From Pelagibius marinus (GTDB lineage Bacteria; Pseudomonadota; Alphaproteobacteria; Kiloniellales; Kiloniellaceae), in the NCBI RefSeq assembly GCF_014925385.1, contig NZ_JACSDK010000005.1, positions 81,017 to 145,016 of the forward strand: a stretch of 64,000 nt of DNA, in the 5' to 3' direction. Made by a program: the position numbers and the translations under genes. This document shows positions 7,719-15,936 of this stretch, piece by piece. Under the pieces are notes generated by a model. That model was not told where the DNA came from. It did not search any database and saw nothing but the letters and a program-made list of their open reading frames with translations. The first letter of the stretch is position 1, and each line of letters opens with the position of its first letter.

Positions 7719-8039
7719 TCAGCAGGCGTTGGCCGCTGCCGGGCGATGCGCCTCGAGCGCGCCGGGCAGGACGGAAAGCACGTCTTCGATCAACCGGCCC
7801 TGAGCCAGCGGCTGCCAGGCCGCGTCCAGCGCGTAGTACCATCCCTGGGACTTGCCGATGGCGCAGATCAGGCACTGATGATCATAGTCGAGCAGGGCGA
7901 TGACCAGCTCGCCGGCTTCGGTCTCGACGGGCACACAGGCGCCAGCCAGACCCCGATCCACCAACTCGCTCCCGCGGTTCAGCAGGACATGGATATCCGC
8001 CCGCGTAAAATCAGGGTGTCCAATGGGCATTACCGACAT
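7719..8039 (-). CDS. Small conserved-looking hypothetical protein
   Basis: 106 aa from ATG 8039, chosen because GGAG lies 6 nt upstream; a GTG at 8051 in the same frame would add four residues. No signal peptide or membrane segment. The composition is ordinary for a folded cytosolic protein (about two Cys in DHQCLICAIG, several Trp/Tyr). I do not recognise a family. It precedes the Sel1-like gene on the same strand with a 47-bp gap and may be co-transcribed with it. Confidence 0.5.
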   Translation of the reverse strand: MSVMPIGHPDFTRADIHVLLNRGSELVDRGLAGACVPVETEAGELVIALLDYDHQCLICAIGKSQGWYYALDAAWQPLAQGRLIEDVLSVLPGALEAHRPAAANAC

Positions 8040-8239
8040 GGAGTACTCCACGGTTCGCGGCTTTGCCCTCTACATTCCTCCCCAAACGTAACGATGTGGT
8101 AAATGCGCGGCGGCAATCATCCAATTGGCCGATTTGACGAATTGTTCTGGTTAACAACAGGTTACTGGATAATTGCCAGGGCACCCAGCGGCGCCGGATG
8201 GGCGGCCGCAGAACGTCGACGGCGGCCCGCGCCGCGGAC

Positions 8240-8725
8240 TCAGTCGCGGAAGTTTTCGTACTGCAGAGGCTGGTCGATCTTCATGTCTTTGACGAAAGCG
8301 ATGGCCTCCTGCAGGTCGTCGCGCTTCTTGCCCGTGACCCGTAGGGTGTCGCCCTGGATGGCGACCTGGACCTTCAGCTTGCTGCCCTTCAGTTCCTTGA
8401 CGATCTTCTTCGCCAGATCCTGGGCGATCCCCTGCTTGATGGTGACCTCCTGGCGGATTGTGTTGCCGGAGGCCTTCTCCGGCTTACCCAGGTCGCAGAC
8501 ACCGGGGTCGATCTGGCGGCGGGTCAGGTAGGTGCTCAGCAGGTCGTGCATCTGCCTCAGCTTCAGATCGTCATCGGCCAGAATGGTCAGCACCGCGTCC
8601 TTGCGCTCGATCGAGCAGTTCGAGCCCTTGAAGTCATAGCGGGTGCCGATTTCCCGCACCATGCCGTTGATGGCGTTGTCGACCTCGTTCAGGTCGGTTT
8701 CCGAGACAATATCGAACGACGGCAT
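8240..8725 (-). CDS. YajQ-family cyclic-di-GMP/nucleotide-binding protein
   Basis: 161 aa, the usual full length of the YajQ (UPF0234) family. The protein starts MPSFDIVSETDLNEVDNA, then RYDFKGS and the internal K-rich VKELKGSKLKVQVAIQGD strand, ending QPLQYENFRD. All of these are near-invariant in the family. The fold is two ferredoxin-like domains; homologues bind cyclic-di-GMP and modulate a transcription factor in Xanthomonas, and others bind RNA or nucleotides. The gene is monocistronic here. It is the only cyclic-di-GMP-linked gene near the PilZ gene transcribed away from it at 9205. Confidence 0.93.
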   Translation of the reverse strand: MPSFDIVSETDLNEVDNAINGMVREIGTRYDFKGSNCSIERKDAVLTILADDDLKLRQMHDLLSTYLTRRQIDPGVCDLGKPEKASGNTIRQEVTIKQGIAQDLAKKIVKELKGSKLKVQVAIQGDTLRVTGKKRDDLQEAIAFVKDMKIDQPLQYENFRD

Positions 8726-9204
8726 TACGAAAATCCCCCAACTTCTGAATAGGAACTGGCCGGCCCCGCCTCCGCAGCCTGAACCCTGCCGGGCCGAGTC
8801 GCCGGGCTGTCAGTTTCGCCCAGATTACCCCCGGCGAGAAGCATCCAGGCCCCGCCCCGGCGGGCCGGCGGCGACCTCCGGCACCCCGCGGCAAAAAACC
8901 GCAAGTATTCGGCAAAGAATACCGTGGCCCGCCGGAACAAGGCCGACCCCATCAAAGCGATACGGAGTGGGGCTTTTTTGGAGTTCTGCACCGAGTCGGC
9001 GTGGCGGAAATGCGAGGCCGCTGGCGCTAGTGCAAATCACTTGTAAATCAAAGTCGTGCGATTACACGGCAAGCGATGGAAGTACAGTTCGTGACTTTTT
9101 TGTAACCTTGGGAAATTGGAGAAAAAGCAATGGTGATTAGTAACTTGTTAACCTGTATAGCCGATGGTCTAGCTGGGTTTGAGTAGCCCGAAAGTGGAGT
9201 TCCG
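8726..9204. other. 479-bp divergent intergenic region yajQ/pilZ, no gene seen
   Basis: Short open frames here have no ribosome-binding site and are made of GC-rich shadow codons. The part near pilZ (9040-9180) is clearly richer in A/T than its surroundings, including a TTTTTTG run near 9095, and probably carries the pilZ promoter. I see no hairpin with a T-run and no RNA fold I recognise. Confidence 0.5.
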
Positions 9205-9555
9205 ATGAATTCGAAGATTGGACCTGAGCACCTGCGAGACTTCGAGCGCCGCCGCTCGTTGCGCTTTGTGCTGCCGCGCGAGGAGGACATCGTCCTGACC
9301 GCGGCAGGACAGGAGTATCGCGGCAAGCTCGAGGACGTCTCCATCGGCGGGGCCAAGCTGCGGCTCACCGACGAATTGCCGGCGCTTTCGGATATCTCAC
9401 TGGCCCACGAGAGCGCGGGCGTCATCGAAGGCGTCTGCATGTGGCACGACGGAGAGAGCCTGGGTGTCTCCTTTGATCTCACCGACCCGGCGCTGCAGCT
9501 GATTTCCCTCTGCCTGCGCCAGGGCGTGCCAAGCGGCACCTCCCACGCCGCCTGA
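9205..9555 (+). CDS. PilZ-domain protein
   Basis: 116 aa, a stand-alone PilZ domain. The cyclic-di-GMP signature is present: an R-R-R-x-x-R cluster (FERRRSLRF, residues about 13-21) and, about 30 residues later, DVSIGGAKL (D-x-S-x-x-G). The remainder is the expected beta barrel with a final helix. GGAG stands 7 nt before the ATG. Such single-domain proteins are cyclic-di-GMP effectors for motility, exopolysaccharide or pili. fliN, convergent 93 bp away, may be relevant, but no partner is encoded next to it. Confidence 0.85.
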   Translation: MNSKIGPEHLRDFERRRSLRFVLPREEDIVLTAAGQEYRGKLEDVSIGGAKLRLTDELPALSDISLAHESAGVIEGVCMWHDGESLGVSFDLTDPALQLISLCLRQGVPSGTSHAA

Positions 9556-9573
9556 TCCCGTTCGGACGGGATC
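9554..9573. terminator. UUCG-loop hairpin between convergent pilZ and fliN
   Basis: GATCCCG / CGGGATC with a TTCGGA loop (a cUUCGg-type stable tetraloop) starts at the pilZ stop codon. There is no proper T-run on either side, so it may act as an RNA end-stabilising hairpin or a weak bidirectional terminator. Confidence 0.45.
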
Positions 9574-9647
9574 CTGCCGGGCCTGCGGGCCTCATCTATT
9601 CCAGAAGAGTTTGACCGGAACGCGCCGCCGACCTGCGCGCGGCGCCG

Positions 9648-10115
9648 TCAGCTGCCTTCGCGCTTGACGATCTCGGTGATCTCGATGGCGATGCGGTCTT
9701 CCACCACGACCACTTCGCCCTTGGCGACGAGCTGATCGTTGATGCGCATTTCGATCTCGTCGCCCAGGCCGGTCTCCAGCTCGACGACGGCGCCGCGGCC
9801 CATGCGCAGCAACTGGCTGACCGGCATCGACGCCGTGCCCAGAATGGCATAGGCCTCCAGGGAGACCTCGTGGATGGCAGGCATCTTCACGACCGGCAGC
9901 TCGGCGCCACCTGCGTCAGAAGGCGCCTCGGACGCAGTGTCGGCCGGCGTCTCGGGCGCCGCTTCGTCAGCGCCCTCCTCCGCCTCGCCCTCGGCCGCCA
10001 TGGCCTCCCATTCCGCCATCATGGCGTCCTGGTCGGCATCGCCGTCTTCCGAAGGCTCTTCCGCCTCGGATTCCTCGGCTGGCGCCTTGGCCTTCTTTTC
10101 GTCTTCGTCCGGCAT
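9648..10115 (-). CDS. fliN: Flagellar motor switch protein FliN (SpoA domain) with acidic N-terminal extension
   Basis: 155 aa. The C-terminal 80 residues are a SpoA/FliN domain: a VSLEAYAILGTASMPVSQLL pattern, then the GRGAVVELETGLGDEI strand, INDQLVAKGEVVVVEDRIAIEITEI and a basic end. Residues 1-70 are almost only D, E, A, S and P, a long acidic tail of a kind seen on several alphaproteobacterial FliN proteins. It forms part of the C-ring where CheY-P acts. No other flagellar gene lies in the window, so it is detached from the main flagellar loci. The start ATG 10115 (MPDEDEKK) is preferred over longer readings because the upstream residues are Arg-rich shadow. Confidence 0.82.
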   Translation of the reverse strand: MPDEDEKKAKAPAEESEAEEPSEDGDADQDAMMAEWEAMAAEGEAEEGADEAAPETPADTASEAPSDAGGAELPVVKMPAIHEVSLEAYAILGTASMPVSQLLRMGRGAVVELETGLGDEIEMRINDQLVAKGEVVVVEDRIAIEITEIVKREGS

Positions 10116-10281
10116 ATCTGACCCGCCCGCTGTTCGGCATACCCGCTGGCTGCCCCCGGATCGCCCCACCCCTCTTCGAAGGCAGCGAAACGGCTGCCAG
10201 ATAATAGGAGAGCGGCGGCAACTCCGCAAAGCGATCCTGCGACGCCTTACCTTGCAGCGGCGCTTGTGGCAAGTTCGACCT

Positions 10282-10776
10282 ATGCGCCACTTCCCTTTCA
10301 CCGGCGGCCGCTACGCCCTGCGCCTCGCCCTCGCCGCCCTGCTTTTCCTCGGCCTCGCCCCTTCCAGCCCGGCCCAGATGGGCCAGGCGGATATCCGCGG
10401 GCGCGCCCCGCAGGTGATCGATTCGGGGTTGCTCGATTTCGGCGGCCGGCCGGTCTATCTCTACGGCCTGCGCGGGGCGCGCGCCGAGCAAAGCTGCACC
10501 ATGAACGGCGGACAGAGCTGGCCTTGCGGGCGGGAAGCGCGCTGGGCGGCGCGCAACCGGATCGCCAACCATTGGGTCGAATGCGTCGAGCGGGCCCGTG
10601 GCCCCGGCGGCGAGATCTTCGCCCTCTGCTATCTCGGCGGCGTCGGCGGTCCGGAGCTGAACGCCTGGCTGGTCGAGCAGGGCTGGGCCCTGGCCGCGCG
10701 CGACTACGCCCAAGACTACGCGGCGGCCGAAGATGCCGCCCGGGCCGCCGGCCGGGGCCTGTGGCGCGGGCGATAA
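10282..10776 (+). CDS. Exported SNase-fold (thermonuclease-like) protein, active site altered
   Basis: 164 aa with a strong signal peptide (hydrophobic 10-28, SSPAQ cleavage region). The mature part follows staphylococcal-nuclease-like proteins: VIDSGLLDFGGRPVYLYGL at the start, CTMNGGQSWPCGREARWAARNRI in the middle, then LNAWLVEQGWALAARDYAQDY and a final GRGLWRG. The usual catalytic stretches (VIDGDT and G-I-D-A-P-E) read VIDSGL and GLRGARAEQ here, so the acidic metal ligands are missing and nuclease activity is doubtful. Four cysteines could form disulfides in the periplasm. Monocistronic; start ATG 10282 chosen for the signal peptide. Confidence 0.75.
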   Translation: MRHFPFTGGRYALRLALAALLFLGLAPSSPAQMGQADIRGRAPQVIDSGLLDFGGRPVYLYGLRGARAEQSCTMNGGQSWPCGREARWAARNRIANHWVECVERARGPGGEIFALCYLGGVGGPELNAWLVEQGWALAARDYAQDYAAAEDAARAAGRGLWRGR

Positions 10777-10936
10777 CTTTAACTGAATCAGAATTCGTTA
10801 ACTTCTGACACGTTATGGGATGTCAACAACCCACGAGAATCCACGCGTGTTAACTATTAAGAGAAAAACTTGAATAAAAATCGAAACGATATCTAGGTTA
10901 TTTATTACCGGATATGGTTAATTATTTGTATTTGGA

Positions 10937-11085
10937 TTGATTTTTGAGAAGTCTGGCGCTACCATTCTCTCACTGCTATGCCAGTACTAGGCTATACGGT
11001 GTCGAAGCGACAACACTGTGTGACCTACCTAAAGCCACGAATATTCCTCTCGGCCCCGGAATTCCCCCTCCGGGGCCATTTTTTT
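10937..11085 (+). ncRNA. Candidate small RNA gene (promoter plus intrinsic terminator, no ORF)
   Basis: In the 366-bp gap between the SNase-like gene and the tad genes, a sigma70-like TTGATT (10937-10942), a 17-bp spacer and TACCAT (10960-10965) are followed 87 bp later by a perfect hairpin with T-run (11052-11085). A transcript starting near 10972 would be about 115 nt. Open frames inside it lack a ribosome-binding site. The area 10790-10950 is conspicuously A/T-rich. No RNA family is recognised. The alternative is simply the terminator of the upstream SNase-like gene. Confidence 0.3.
11052..11085 (+). terminator. Intrinsic terminator
   Basis: A perfect 9-bp stem GGCCCCGGA / TCCGGGGCC (11052-11060, 11069-11077) with an 8-nt loop, followed by ATTTTTTT. 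It is oriented for plus-strand transcripts coming from the SNase-like gene or from the candidate small RNA. Confidence 0.8.
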
Positions 11086-11142
11086 GGCTTACCTCGCCCC
11101 GGCAGGATCTGTGGTGTGGAAAGAGTGCCGCCGGCGGCGGCC

Positions 11143-11673
11143 TCAGCGCCCGCAGCCGATGGCCGAGCCGGTGACCGCCGGCGCGGCGCCCAGCGGCGGC
11201 GGGATCAGGAAACCGCGCGAGGTGCCGCTGATGGTGACCGTGTCACTCGGCAGGAAGGGCATCAGGAACTCGAAGTTGTAGCTGACTTCGACCGAGATGG
11301 TGCGGGTGTTGTCGACCGGGTCGATGGGCCCGGTGACCACAATGGCGTTGATGCGGTCGCGGTTGACACCCAGGAGGCAGTCTTCCGTCAGGTTGATGAC
11401 CTCCGTCTCGGTGATGTTGTAGTTGACCACGGCGTAGCGCGTCGCCTCCTCGGCGGCAAAGGTCACGACGCCCTGGGTATAGGCCGCCCGACCCAGTTCG
11501 ATCACCCCGAAGAAGAGGGTCAGAAAGACCGGCGCCATGAGGGCGAATTCGACGGCCGTGAGGCCCTCACAGTCGCCCTTGACGCGGCGCCAGGCACGCA
11601 GGAGGCGCTGACGCAGGGCGCCCGGATTCCCGAAGGTCAAGATCGCTGAAGACTGCATGTGCTTCGTCCTCAA
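11143..11673 (-). CDS. TadE-like minor pilin (second copy)
   Basis: 176 aa. After a basic cytoplasmic leader (about 1-36) comes the TadE signature CEGLTAVEFALMAPVF with the Glu five residues into the hydrophobic helix, then a single transmembrane segment (about 45-62) and the usual GRAAYTQGVVTFAAEEATRYA segment. The periplasmic domain has two Cys (CLLG and the final CGR). It starts inside the stop codon of the preceding TadE gene (ATGA overlap, 4 bp), so the two are translationally coupled. Expected role: pseudopilin of a Tad (tight adherence) pilus assembly system. Confidence 0.85.
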   Translation of the reverse strand: MRTKHMQSSAILTFGNPGALRQRLLRAWRRVKGDCEGLTAVEFALMAPVFLTLFFGVIELGRAAYTQGVVTFAAEEATRYAVVNYNITETEVINLTEDCLLGVNRDRINAIVVTGPIDPVDNTRTISVEVSYNFEFLMPFLPSDTVTISGTSRGFLIPPPLGAAPAVTGSAIGCGR

Positions 11674-12179
11674 TTCAGCCGCACCGAGCCCTCGGCAGAC
11701 AGATCGACGCTGGTGCCGACGCCGGGATAGGCGAAGAGCAGATCAAAGTCCTGGCTGAGGCGTACCCGCACGAAGGCGGAGCGCTCAAAGCCGCCGCTGC
11801 ACAGCGCCACGCCGCCGGGTGCCGAGCACTGGGACGGAGTTCCGTCCGGACATTCGCAGTAGAACTCGACGTCCAAAGCGGTGCCCGGCGCGCCTTCATA
11901 GAAGGGCGCCGTCGCCCAGACCGCATCGCGGATCGGATCGATATCACCCTGCTGGGGACGGCGCACCAGGGCATACTGAGTTCCGGCACGCACGGCGTTC
12001 TCCAACTCAGCATGGCGCTTGTAAGCCAGGCCGAAATCGATGACGCCGATCAGCAGGAGACCCAGAATCGTCGCCACGAAGGCGCCCTCAACGGTGACCA
12101 TCCCCCGCCGGCAACTGCAGAAAGCCTGCCAGTGGCGGCGGGCAGCGGCATTCCAGCGTGCAAAGCGTTCTCGCGACAT
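11670..12179 (-). CDS. TadE-like minor pilin (first copy)
   Basis: 169 aa. A basic N-terminus is followed by RRGMVTVEGAFVATILGLLLIGVIDFG, here only described in part: the Glu in VTVEGAF is at the +5-type position of TadE/Flp prepilins and the membrane helix spans about 26-48. A helical stalk (KRHAELENAVRAGTQYA) and a periplasmic domain with four cysteines (CECPDG, QCSA, LCSG) follow. It lies 12 bp after tadG and overlaps the next tadE by 4 bp. The cysteine-rich insertion (about 105-130) distinguishes it from its neighbour. Confidence 0.85.
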   Translation of the reverse strand: MSRERFARWNAAARRHWQAFCSCRRGMVTVEGAFVATILGLLLIGVIDFGLAYKRHAELENAVRAGTQYALVRRPQQGDIDPIRDAVWATAPFYEGAPGTALDVEFYCECPDGTPSQCSAPGGVALCSGGFERSAFVRVRLSQDFDLLFAYPGVGTSVDLSAEGSVRLN

Positions 12180-12191
12180 AGCCGTTCCCCC

Positions 12192-13514
12192 CTATTCGAC
12201 CAACTGCACGCGCAGCTGGTTGACCTCCTGCAAGCCGAAAGCGGCGCAGGTGGCAGGGTCATTGGTGATGTTGGCTTCACCGGTAAATTCGACGGTTCTA
12301 GCCACGATGTGCAGGCAGCTGGCCCCGGCTGCCGAAGCACCACCGCCGTAGTCGACCTGGCGCTGAGGGAAGTACAGGGCGCCGGTCAGGTCGACCTGGG
12401 CCTCACCGTTGAACTTGCTCTCGATGATGCTGCTGGTGCCGGGAGCGGCGTTGGGATCCTGATAGAAGAGAATTCCCGCCATCTCACCGGTGGTGGTCGG
12501 CGTCAGGGTGATCTCGGCGCCGCCGTTGATCTTCACGTTGCCGACGGAACCCGGCGTCGCGCCGGTCAACACGATGGTCACCTCGTCGCCGGTCAGCACC
12601 GCTTCGGAACCAACCTCGAAGTCGCCGTCGGCGACGATATAGATGCCCGGGTCAAGGTCGACAGTACCGTTGATCCGCAGGCCGTTGCAGTAGCGTCCCG
12701 GCTGCAGGGCCGGGCTCACGTAGGTCTCGCCGGTTTGGGCCCAGAAGTCGGTCTCGGTGCAGGTCGCCGGATCGACCGGCATGATGACGTCGGCGTAGGG
12801 ATCGTCGACGCGCTGCGAATAGGGCTGCACCGGGCTCTGTGTCACCAGAGTGGCGTTGTTGCCGATATAGATGTCGCCATAGGCCTGGGCCGGATTGGCT
12901 TCCAGGATGGCTTCACCGGCAATGTAGATCGAGCGGTTGCTGCTGGAGTTCGACGCGATGCCACACCCCAGCGTCACGTGCGCGTCGCCGGTAAAGGTGA
13001 TGGCACGATCGGCGTCGTGGTCCAGCGCGATGACGCACTGCGGGCCGTTGTCGACGCCGGCGCCGGTGGCGCGGGCGCTGACCTCCACAGGGTCCACCCC
13101 GACCGCACCGAGGAAGTAGAGCGGCACATTGCGTGAGATGCGCACCTCTGCGGCGCGGTTCAGGCCCGGATAGAGCCCGGCCGTCGGCGGCGCGAAGGTC
13201 TGCACCGTATAGCCTTGGGCCGCACTCCAGCCGTTGCGTATCGCGCCCTCGACGGCAGCGTTCTGCACGTCGGCCGCTGTGCCGCCGGACATGACGGCGT
13301 GCGTCGCGGCAATGGCTGCGCCGTCAGCCATGTTCTGCATGGCGCGGCGTTGTGAATACCAGTGAGTCAGGTCCACGCCGAGACCGGCAAAGCCGATGAT
13401 CGTCGGCAAGAGAACCGCGGTCACCGCCAGGGCGCCGCCGTCGCAGTCCCTGAGCAGCGCGAGTGGTTTTCGAAGCATCACCGCAATGCGGCGCTTCGCT
13501 TGCGTAAGCGTCAC
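12192..13514 (-). CDS. TadG-like pilus-associated protein
   Basis: 440 aa. The N-terminus carries the Tad/TadG domain (PF13400-type): GGALAVTAVLLPTIIGFAGLGVD as the single membrane anchor (about 27-46), then THWYSQRRAMQNMADGAAIAATHAV. The remaining 370 residues are a secreted beta-rich region with repeated G-N/D-A-V-like strands (IYIAGEAILEANP, IYIGNNATLVTQ, INGTVDLDPGIYIVADGDFEV), suggesting a beta-helix-like surface domain instead of the vWA domain of many TadG proteins. Start is GTG 13514 with AGGAG 8 nt upstream. First gene of tadG-tadE-tadE; no tadA/B/C or flp pilin gene is in the window. Confidence 0.8.
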   Translation of the reverse strand: MTLTQAKRRIAVMLRKPLALLRDCDGGALAVTAVLLPTIIGFAGLGVDLTHWYSQRRAMQNMADGAAIAATHAVMSGGTAADVQNAAVEGAIRNGWSAAQGYTVQTFAPPTAGLYPGLNRAAEVRISRNVPLYFLGAVGVDPVEVSARATGAGVDNGPQCVIALDHDADRAITFTGDAHVTLGCGIASNSSSNRSIYIAGEAILEANPAQAYGDIYIGNNATLVTQSPVQPYSQRVDDPYADVIMPVDPATCTETDFWAQTGETYVSPALQPGRYCNGLRINGTVDLDPGIYIVADGDFEVGSEAVLTGDEVTIVLTGATPGSVGNVKINGGAEITLTPTTTGEMAGILFYQDPNAAPGTSSIIESKFNGEAQVDLTGALYFPQRQVDYGGGASAAGASCLHIVARTVEFTGEANITNDPATCAAFGLQEVNQLRVQLVE

Positions 13515-13666
13515 CGAACGTACTCCTGTTGCATCGCCTCTGGGGTCAATCTCAACAGTTGTCGGTTAACGCTCGGCTAAATCAGGCAATTTAAGTAATT
13601 GTTTTTTCTAGATAATTCATCCGTAGATTGCGCCACCGGAAGTTTTTCACCCTTCGGGGCTCATTT

Positions 13667-15106
13667 TTATACGGCCAGTTGATCGAGATCCGGCTTGTAC
13701 GCCTTTGTCGTTCGGTCTTCGGCGAAAGCAGCCTCCAGGGTGAGGCCCAGGCGCAACAGTTCGGCTTCCCCGCCACGGCGGCCGACGATCTGCAGGCCGA
13801 AGGGCAGGCCTTCCTCATCTTTCCCGCAAGGCAGCACCAGGATCGGGTGCGCCGCAAGGGTCAAAGCGTAGGTGATGGCGATCCAGGAGATGTAGGTCTC
13901 AAGCGGCTGGCCGTCGATTTCCTGCGGGAACAGCTGGGTCTTGTCGAAAGGCTGGACCGAGGCCACCGGACAGATGAGCGCATCGTAGCCCGCCATGAAG
14001 TCGATGAAGCGGTGGTAGAGCCGGGTCTGCGCGGCCATGGCCTCGGCCACGTCGGCGGCGCTGAAGGTCAGGCCGAGTTTCACATTGGCGGTAACGTTGG
14101 GCCCGGCCTGCTCGGGTGTGCGCTCAACCAGCTTGCGCAGCCGGCCGAGAAAGCCGACCGCGCGTAAGACCTCGAAACAGCGGTCGGCGCCGGCCAGCGG
14201 CGGCGCGGCCTCCTCGCAGTCCACCAGCCGGCCGATCCGCTCGGCCCTGTCGCGGAACAGGCCGCGCACCGTCCGGCTCACCGGGGCGACGCCGAGGTCT
14301 TCGGACACGGCAAAGCGCTTGCCCGTCAGCGAGGCGGGGTGCAGCCCCTCAAAGTCCTTGCCGGAGGCGAAGCCCGTCAGGGGGTCACGGGGGTCGCTGC
14401 CGGCCATGGCCTGCAGGAAGAGGGCGATGTCGCCGACGCTGCGCGCCATCGGCCCCTCGGTCCACAGCGGTGACCAGGCCATTTCCTTGCGCACCATGGG
14501 TACCAGCCCCGGCGTCGGGCGCAGGCCGACGACCCCGCAGTAGGCCGCCGGCGTGCGCAGCGAGCCGCCAAGGTCGGAGCCGCTGGCCAGCGGCAGCATG
14601 CCGGTCGCCAGGGCCACCGCCGAACCGCCGGAGGAACCGGCACAGGTACGCGACACGTCGAAGGGATTGCCGGTGGTGCCGTAAACCGCATTGGTGGTGT
14701 TGGCCCCGGCACCGAACTCCGGCGTGTTTGTCTTGGCGGCGATGATGCCGCCGGCCGCGCGCAGGGTCGCCACCAGGGGGTCGTCTTTCTGCGGCAGGTG
14801 ATCGGCGTAGCGCGGCGAGCCGAAGGTGGTGCGCAGTCCCGCCGTCTCGTTCAGGTCCTTGATGCCGAGCGGCAGTCCGTGGAGCGGGCCGAGCGCGCCA
14901 CCGGCGGCCACCGCCGCCTCCGCCTCCCGCGCCGCCTTCAGCGCCGCCTCGCGGTCCTCCGCCACAATGGCGTTGAGCGCCGGGTTCACGGCGTCGATGC
15001 GCTGGTGGCAGGCGGTCAACAACTCGACCGGCGAGATATCCTTCTCGCCGATGCGGCGGCGCAGCTCGACGGCGGAAAGATCACAAAGGCTTTCGTCTTG
15101 GCTCAT
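13667..15106 (-). CDS. Amidase-signature-family amidase
   Basis: 479 aa. The Ser-cisSer-Lys triad is explicit: Lys83 (GIKDLNET), Ser158 (AGSSGGSA) and nucleophile Ser182 (SDLGGSLR). The 75- and 24-residue spacings equal those in fatty-acid amide hydrolase. The overall length fits the family. Substrates vary widely (carboxamides, GatA-like, urea derivatives); an aspartyl/glutamyl-tRNA role is unlikely because gatB/gatC are absent. Last gene of the XRE-GFA-PhnD-like-amidase operon, 23 bp after the PhnD-like gene. Start ATG 15106 is preferred; the codon before it is an in-frame GTG. The family is certain, the substrate unknown. Confidence 0.88.
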   Translation of the reverse strand: MSQDESLCDLSAVELRRRIGEKDISPVELLTACHQRIDAVNPALNAIVAEDREAALKAAREAEAAVAAGGALGPLHGLPLGIKDLNETAGLRTTFGSPRYADHLPQKDDPLVATLRAAGGIIAAKTNTPEFGAGANTTNAVYGTTGNPFDVSRTCAGSSGGSAVALATGMLPLASGSDLGGSLRTPAAYCGVVGLRPTPGLVPMVRKEMAWSPLWTEGPMARSVGDIALFLQAMAGSDPRDPLTGFASGKDFEGLHPASLTGKRFAVSEDLGVAPVSRTVRGLFRDRAERIGRLVDCEEAAPPLAGADRCFEVLRAVGFLGRLRKLVERTPEQAGPNVTANVKLGLTFSAADVAEAMAAQTRLYHRFIDFMAGYDALICPVASVQPFDKTQLFPQEIDGQPLETYISWIAITYALTLAAHPILVLPCGKDEEGLPFGLQIVGRRGGEAELLRLGLTLEAAFAEDRTTKAYKPDLDQLAV

Positions 15107-15129
15107 CACAACTCTTGGATCGAAGTGGG

Positions 15130-15933
15130 TCAGGCGAGCTCGGGATAGCCTGCCGCAGCGGCGGCAGCCTCCAGCTCCAGGATACGGTCATAGTCGCTCA
15201 GCGGCTTCACCACCATGTCCTTAATCAGCAGGGCCGCGCGCAGTTCGGCCAGCGCCGGGTCGGCGATGGCGCGGGCCAGCCCGGCGCGCAGGCGCCGAAG
15301 GTCTTCCGCGCCGATGTCGCGGCGGGTGATGTAGGGCAAGGCCGGCGCCTCGGCGCTGGAGGTCAGCACACGCAGGCGGCCGGTCAGGGCCGGCTCCGTC
15401 CGCTTCAGCAGGTGATAGGTGACGCAGTCGACGGCGCAGACGTCGGCCTGCCCTTGGGCCACCGATGTCATGGAGGCAAGGTGACTACCGCTCACCTGCA
15501 CCTCGCCGAAGAAGCCTCCTTGCGCGGCCAGCGGCGCGACGGCGTGGCGCAGGGCGCTGTAGCCGCTCTGTGAGTCCCGCGCGTTGACCGCCACGCGGCG
15601 CCCGCGCAGGGCGGAAAGCGCTTCGGCCGGATCATCGGCGCGCAGCAGGATCTCGCTGCGGTAGAGGCCGCCGGCGCAGCCCGGCACGTCATAGACCGGC
15701 GTCGCCAGCAGCGTCACCTTCGCGGCAAGCGCGTGGGTCAGGGGATAGCCGCAGGTCTGGCTGAACAGCAGGTCAGCCGCGGTCCAGAGCTCGGACAGTT
15801 CAGCGGCGCGGGTCAGATGCGTCGGCACCTCCGCCACGCCCTCGGCGCGCAGGGCCGCGGCCAGGCCCGTCCACCAGGCATCGGTCGCCGCCTCCAGCCC
15901 GGGCAGTTCGTACATCGGCAGGCTGGCCCGCAT
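15130..15933 (-). CDS. PhnD-like phosphonate/phosphite binding-fold protein without signal peptide
   Basis: 267 aa. It has the periplasmic-binding type II fold of PhnD/PtxB-like proteins: DLLFSQTCGYPLTHALAAKVTLLATPVYD, then LRGRRVAVNARDSQSGYSALRHAV and the GSHLASMTSVAQGQADVCAVDCVTYHLL stretch (cited in pieces), which is the PhnD hallmark (S-H-x-x-S-x-x-x-V-x-x-G-x-A-D). The N-terminus begins MRASLPMYELPGLE with no hydrophobic leader, so the protein appears cytoplasmic, unlike a transporter subunit. No permease or ATPase is adjacent. It starts 3 bp after the GFA gene. It may serve as a ligand sensor or carrier for the same small molecule that the amidase acts on. Confidence 0.8.
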   Translation of the reverse strand: MRASLPMYELPGLEAATDAWWTGLAAALRAEGVAEVPTHLTRAAELSELWTAADLLFSQTCGYPLTHALAAKVTLLATPVYDVPGCAGGLYRSEILLRADDPAEALSALRGRRVAVNARDSQSGYSALRHAVAPLAAQGGFFGEVQVSGSHLASMTSVAQGQADVCAVDCVTYHLLKRTEPALTGRLRVLTSSAEAPALPYITRRDIGAEDLRRLRAGLARAIADPALAELRAALLIKDMVVKPLSDYDRILELEAAAAAAGYPELA

Positions 15934-15936
15934 CGC

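Noticed and set aside
8643..9140. 165-codon plus-strand ORF antisense to yajQ and into the intergenic region
   Set aside because: Starts inside yajQ on the other strand, with no homology and no ribosome-binding site.
10944..11649. Plus-strand ORFs of 76 and 223 codons crossing the terminator at 11052
   Set aside because: They run through a strong intrinsic terminator and then antisense to the second tadE gene.
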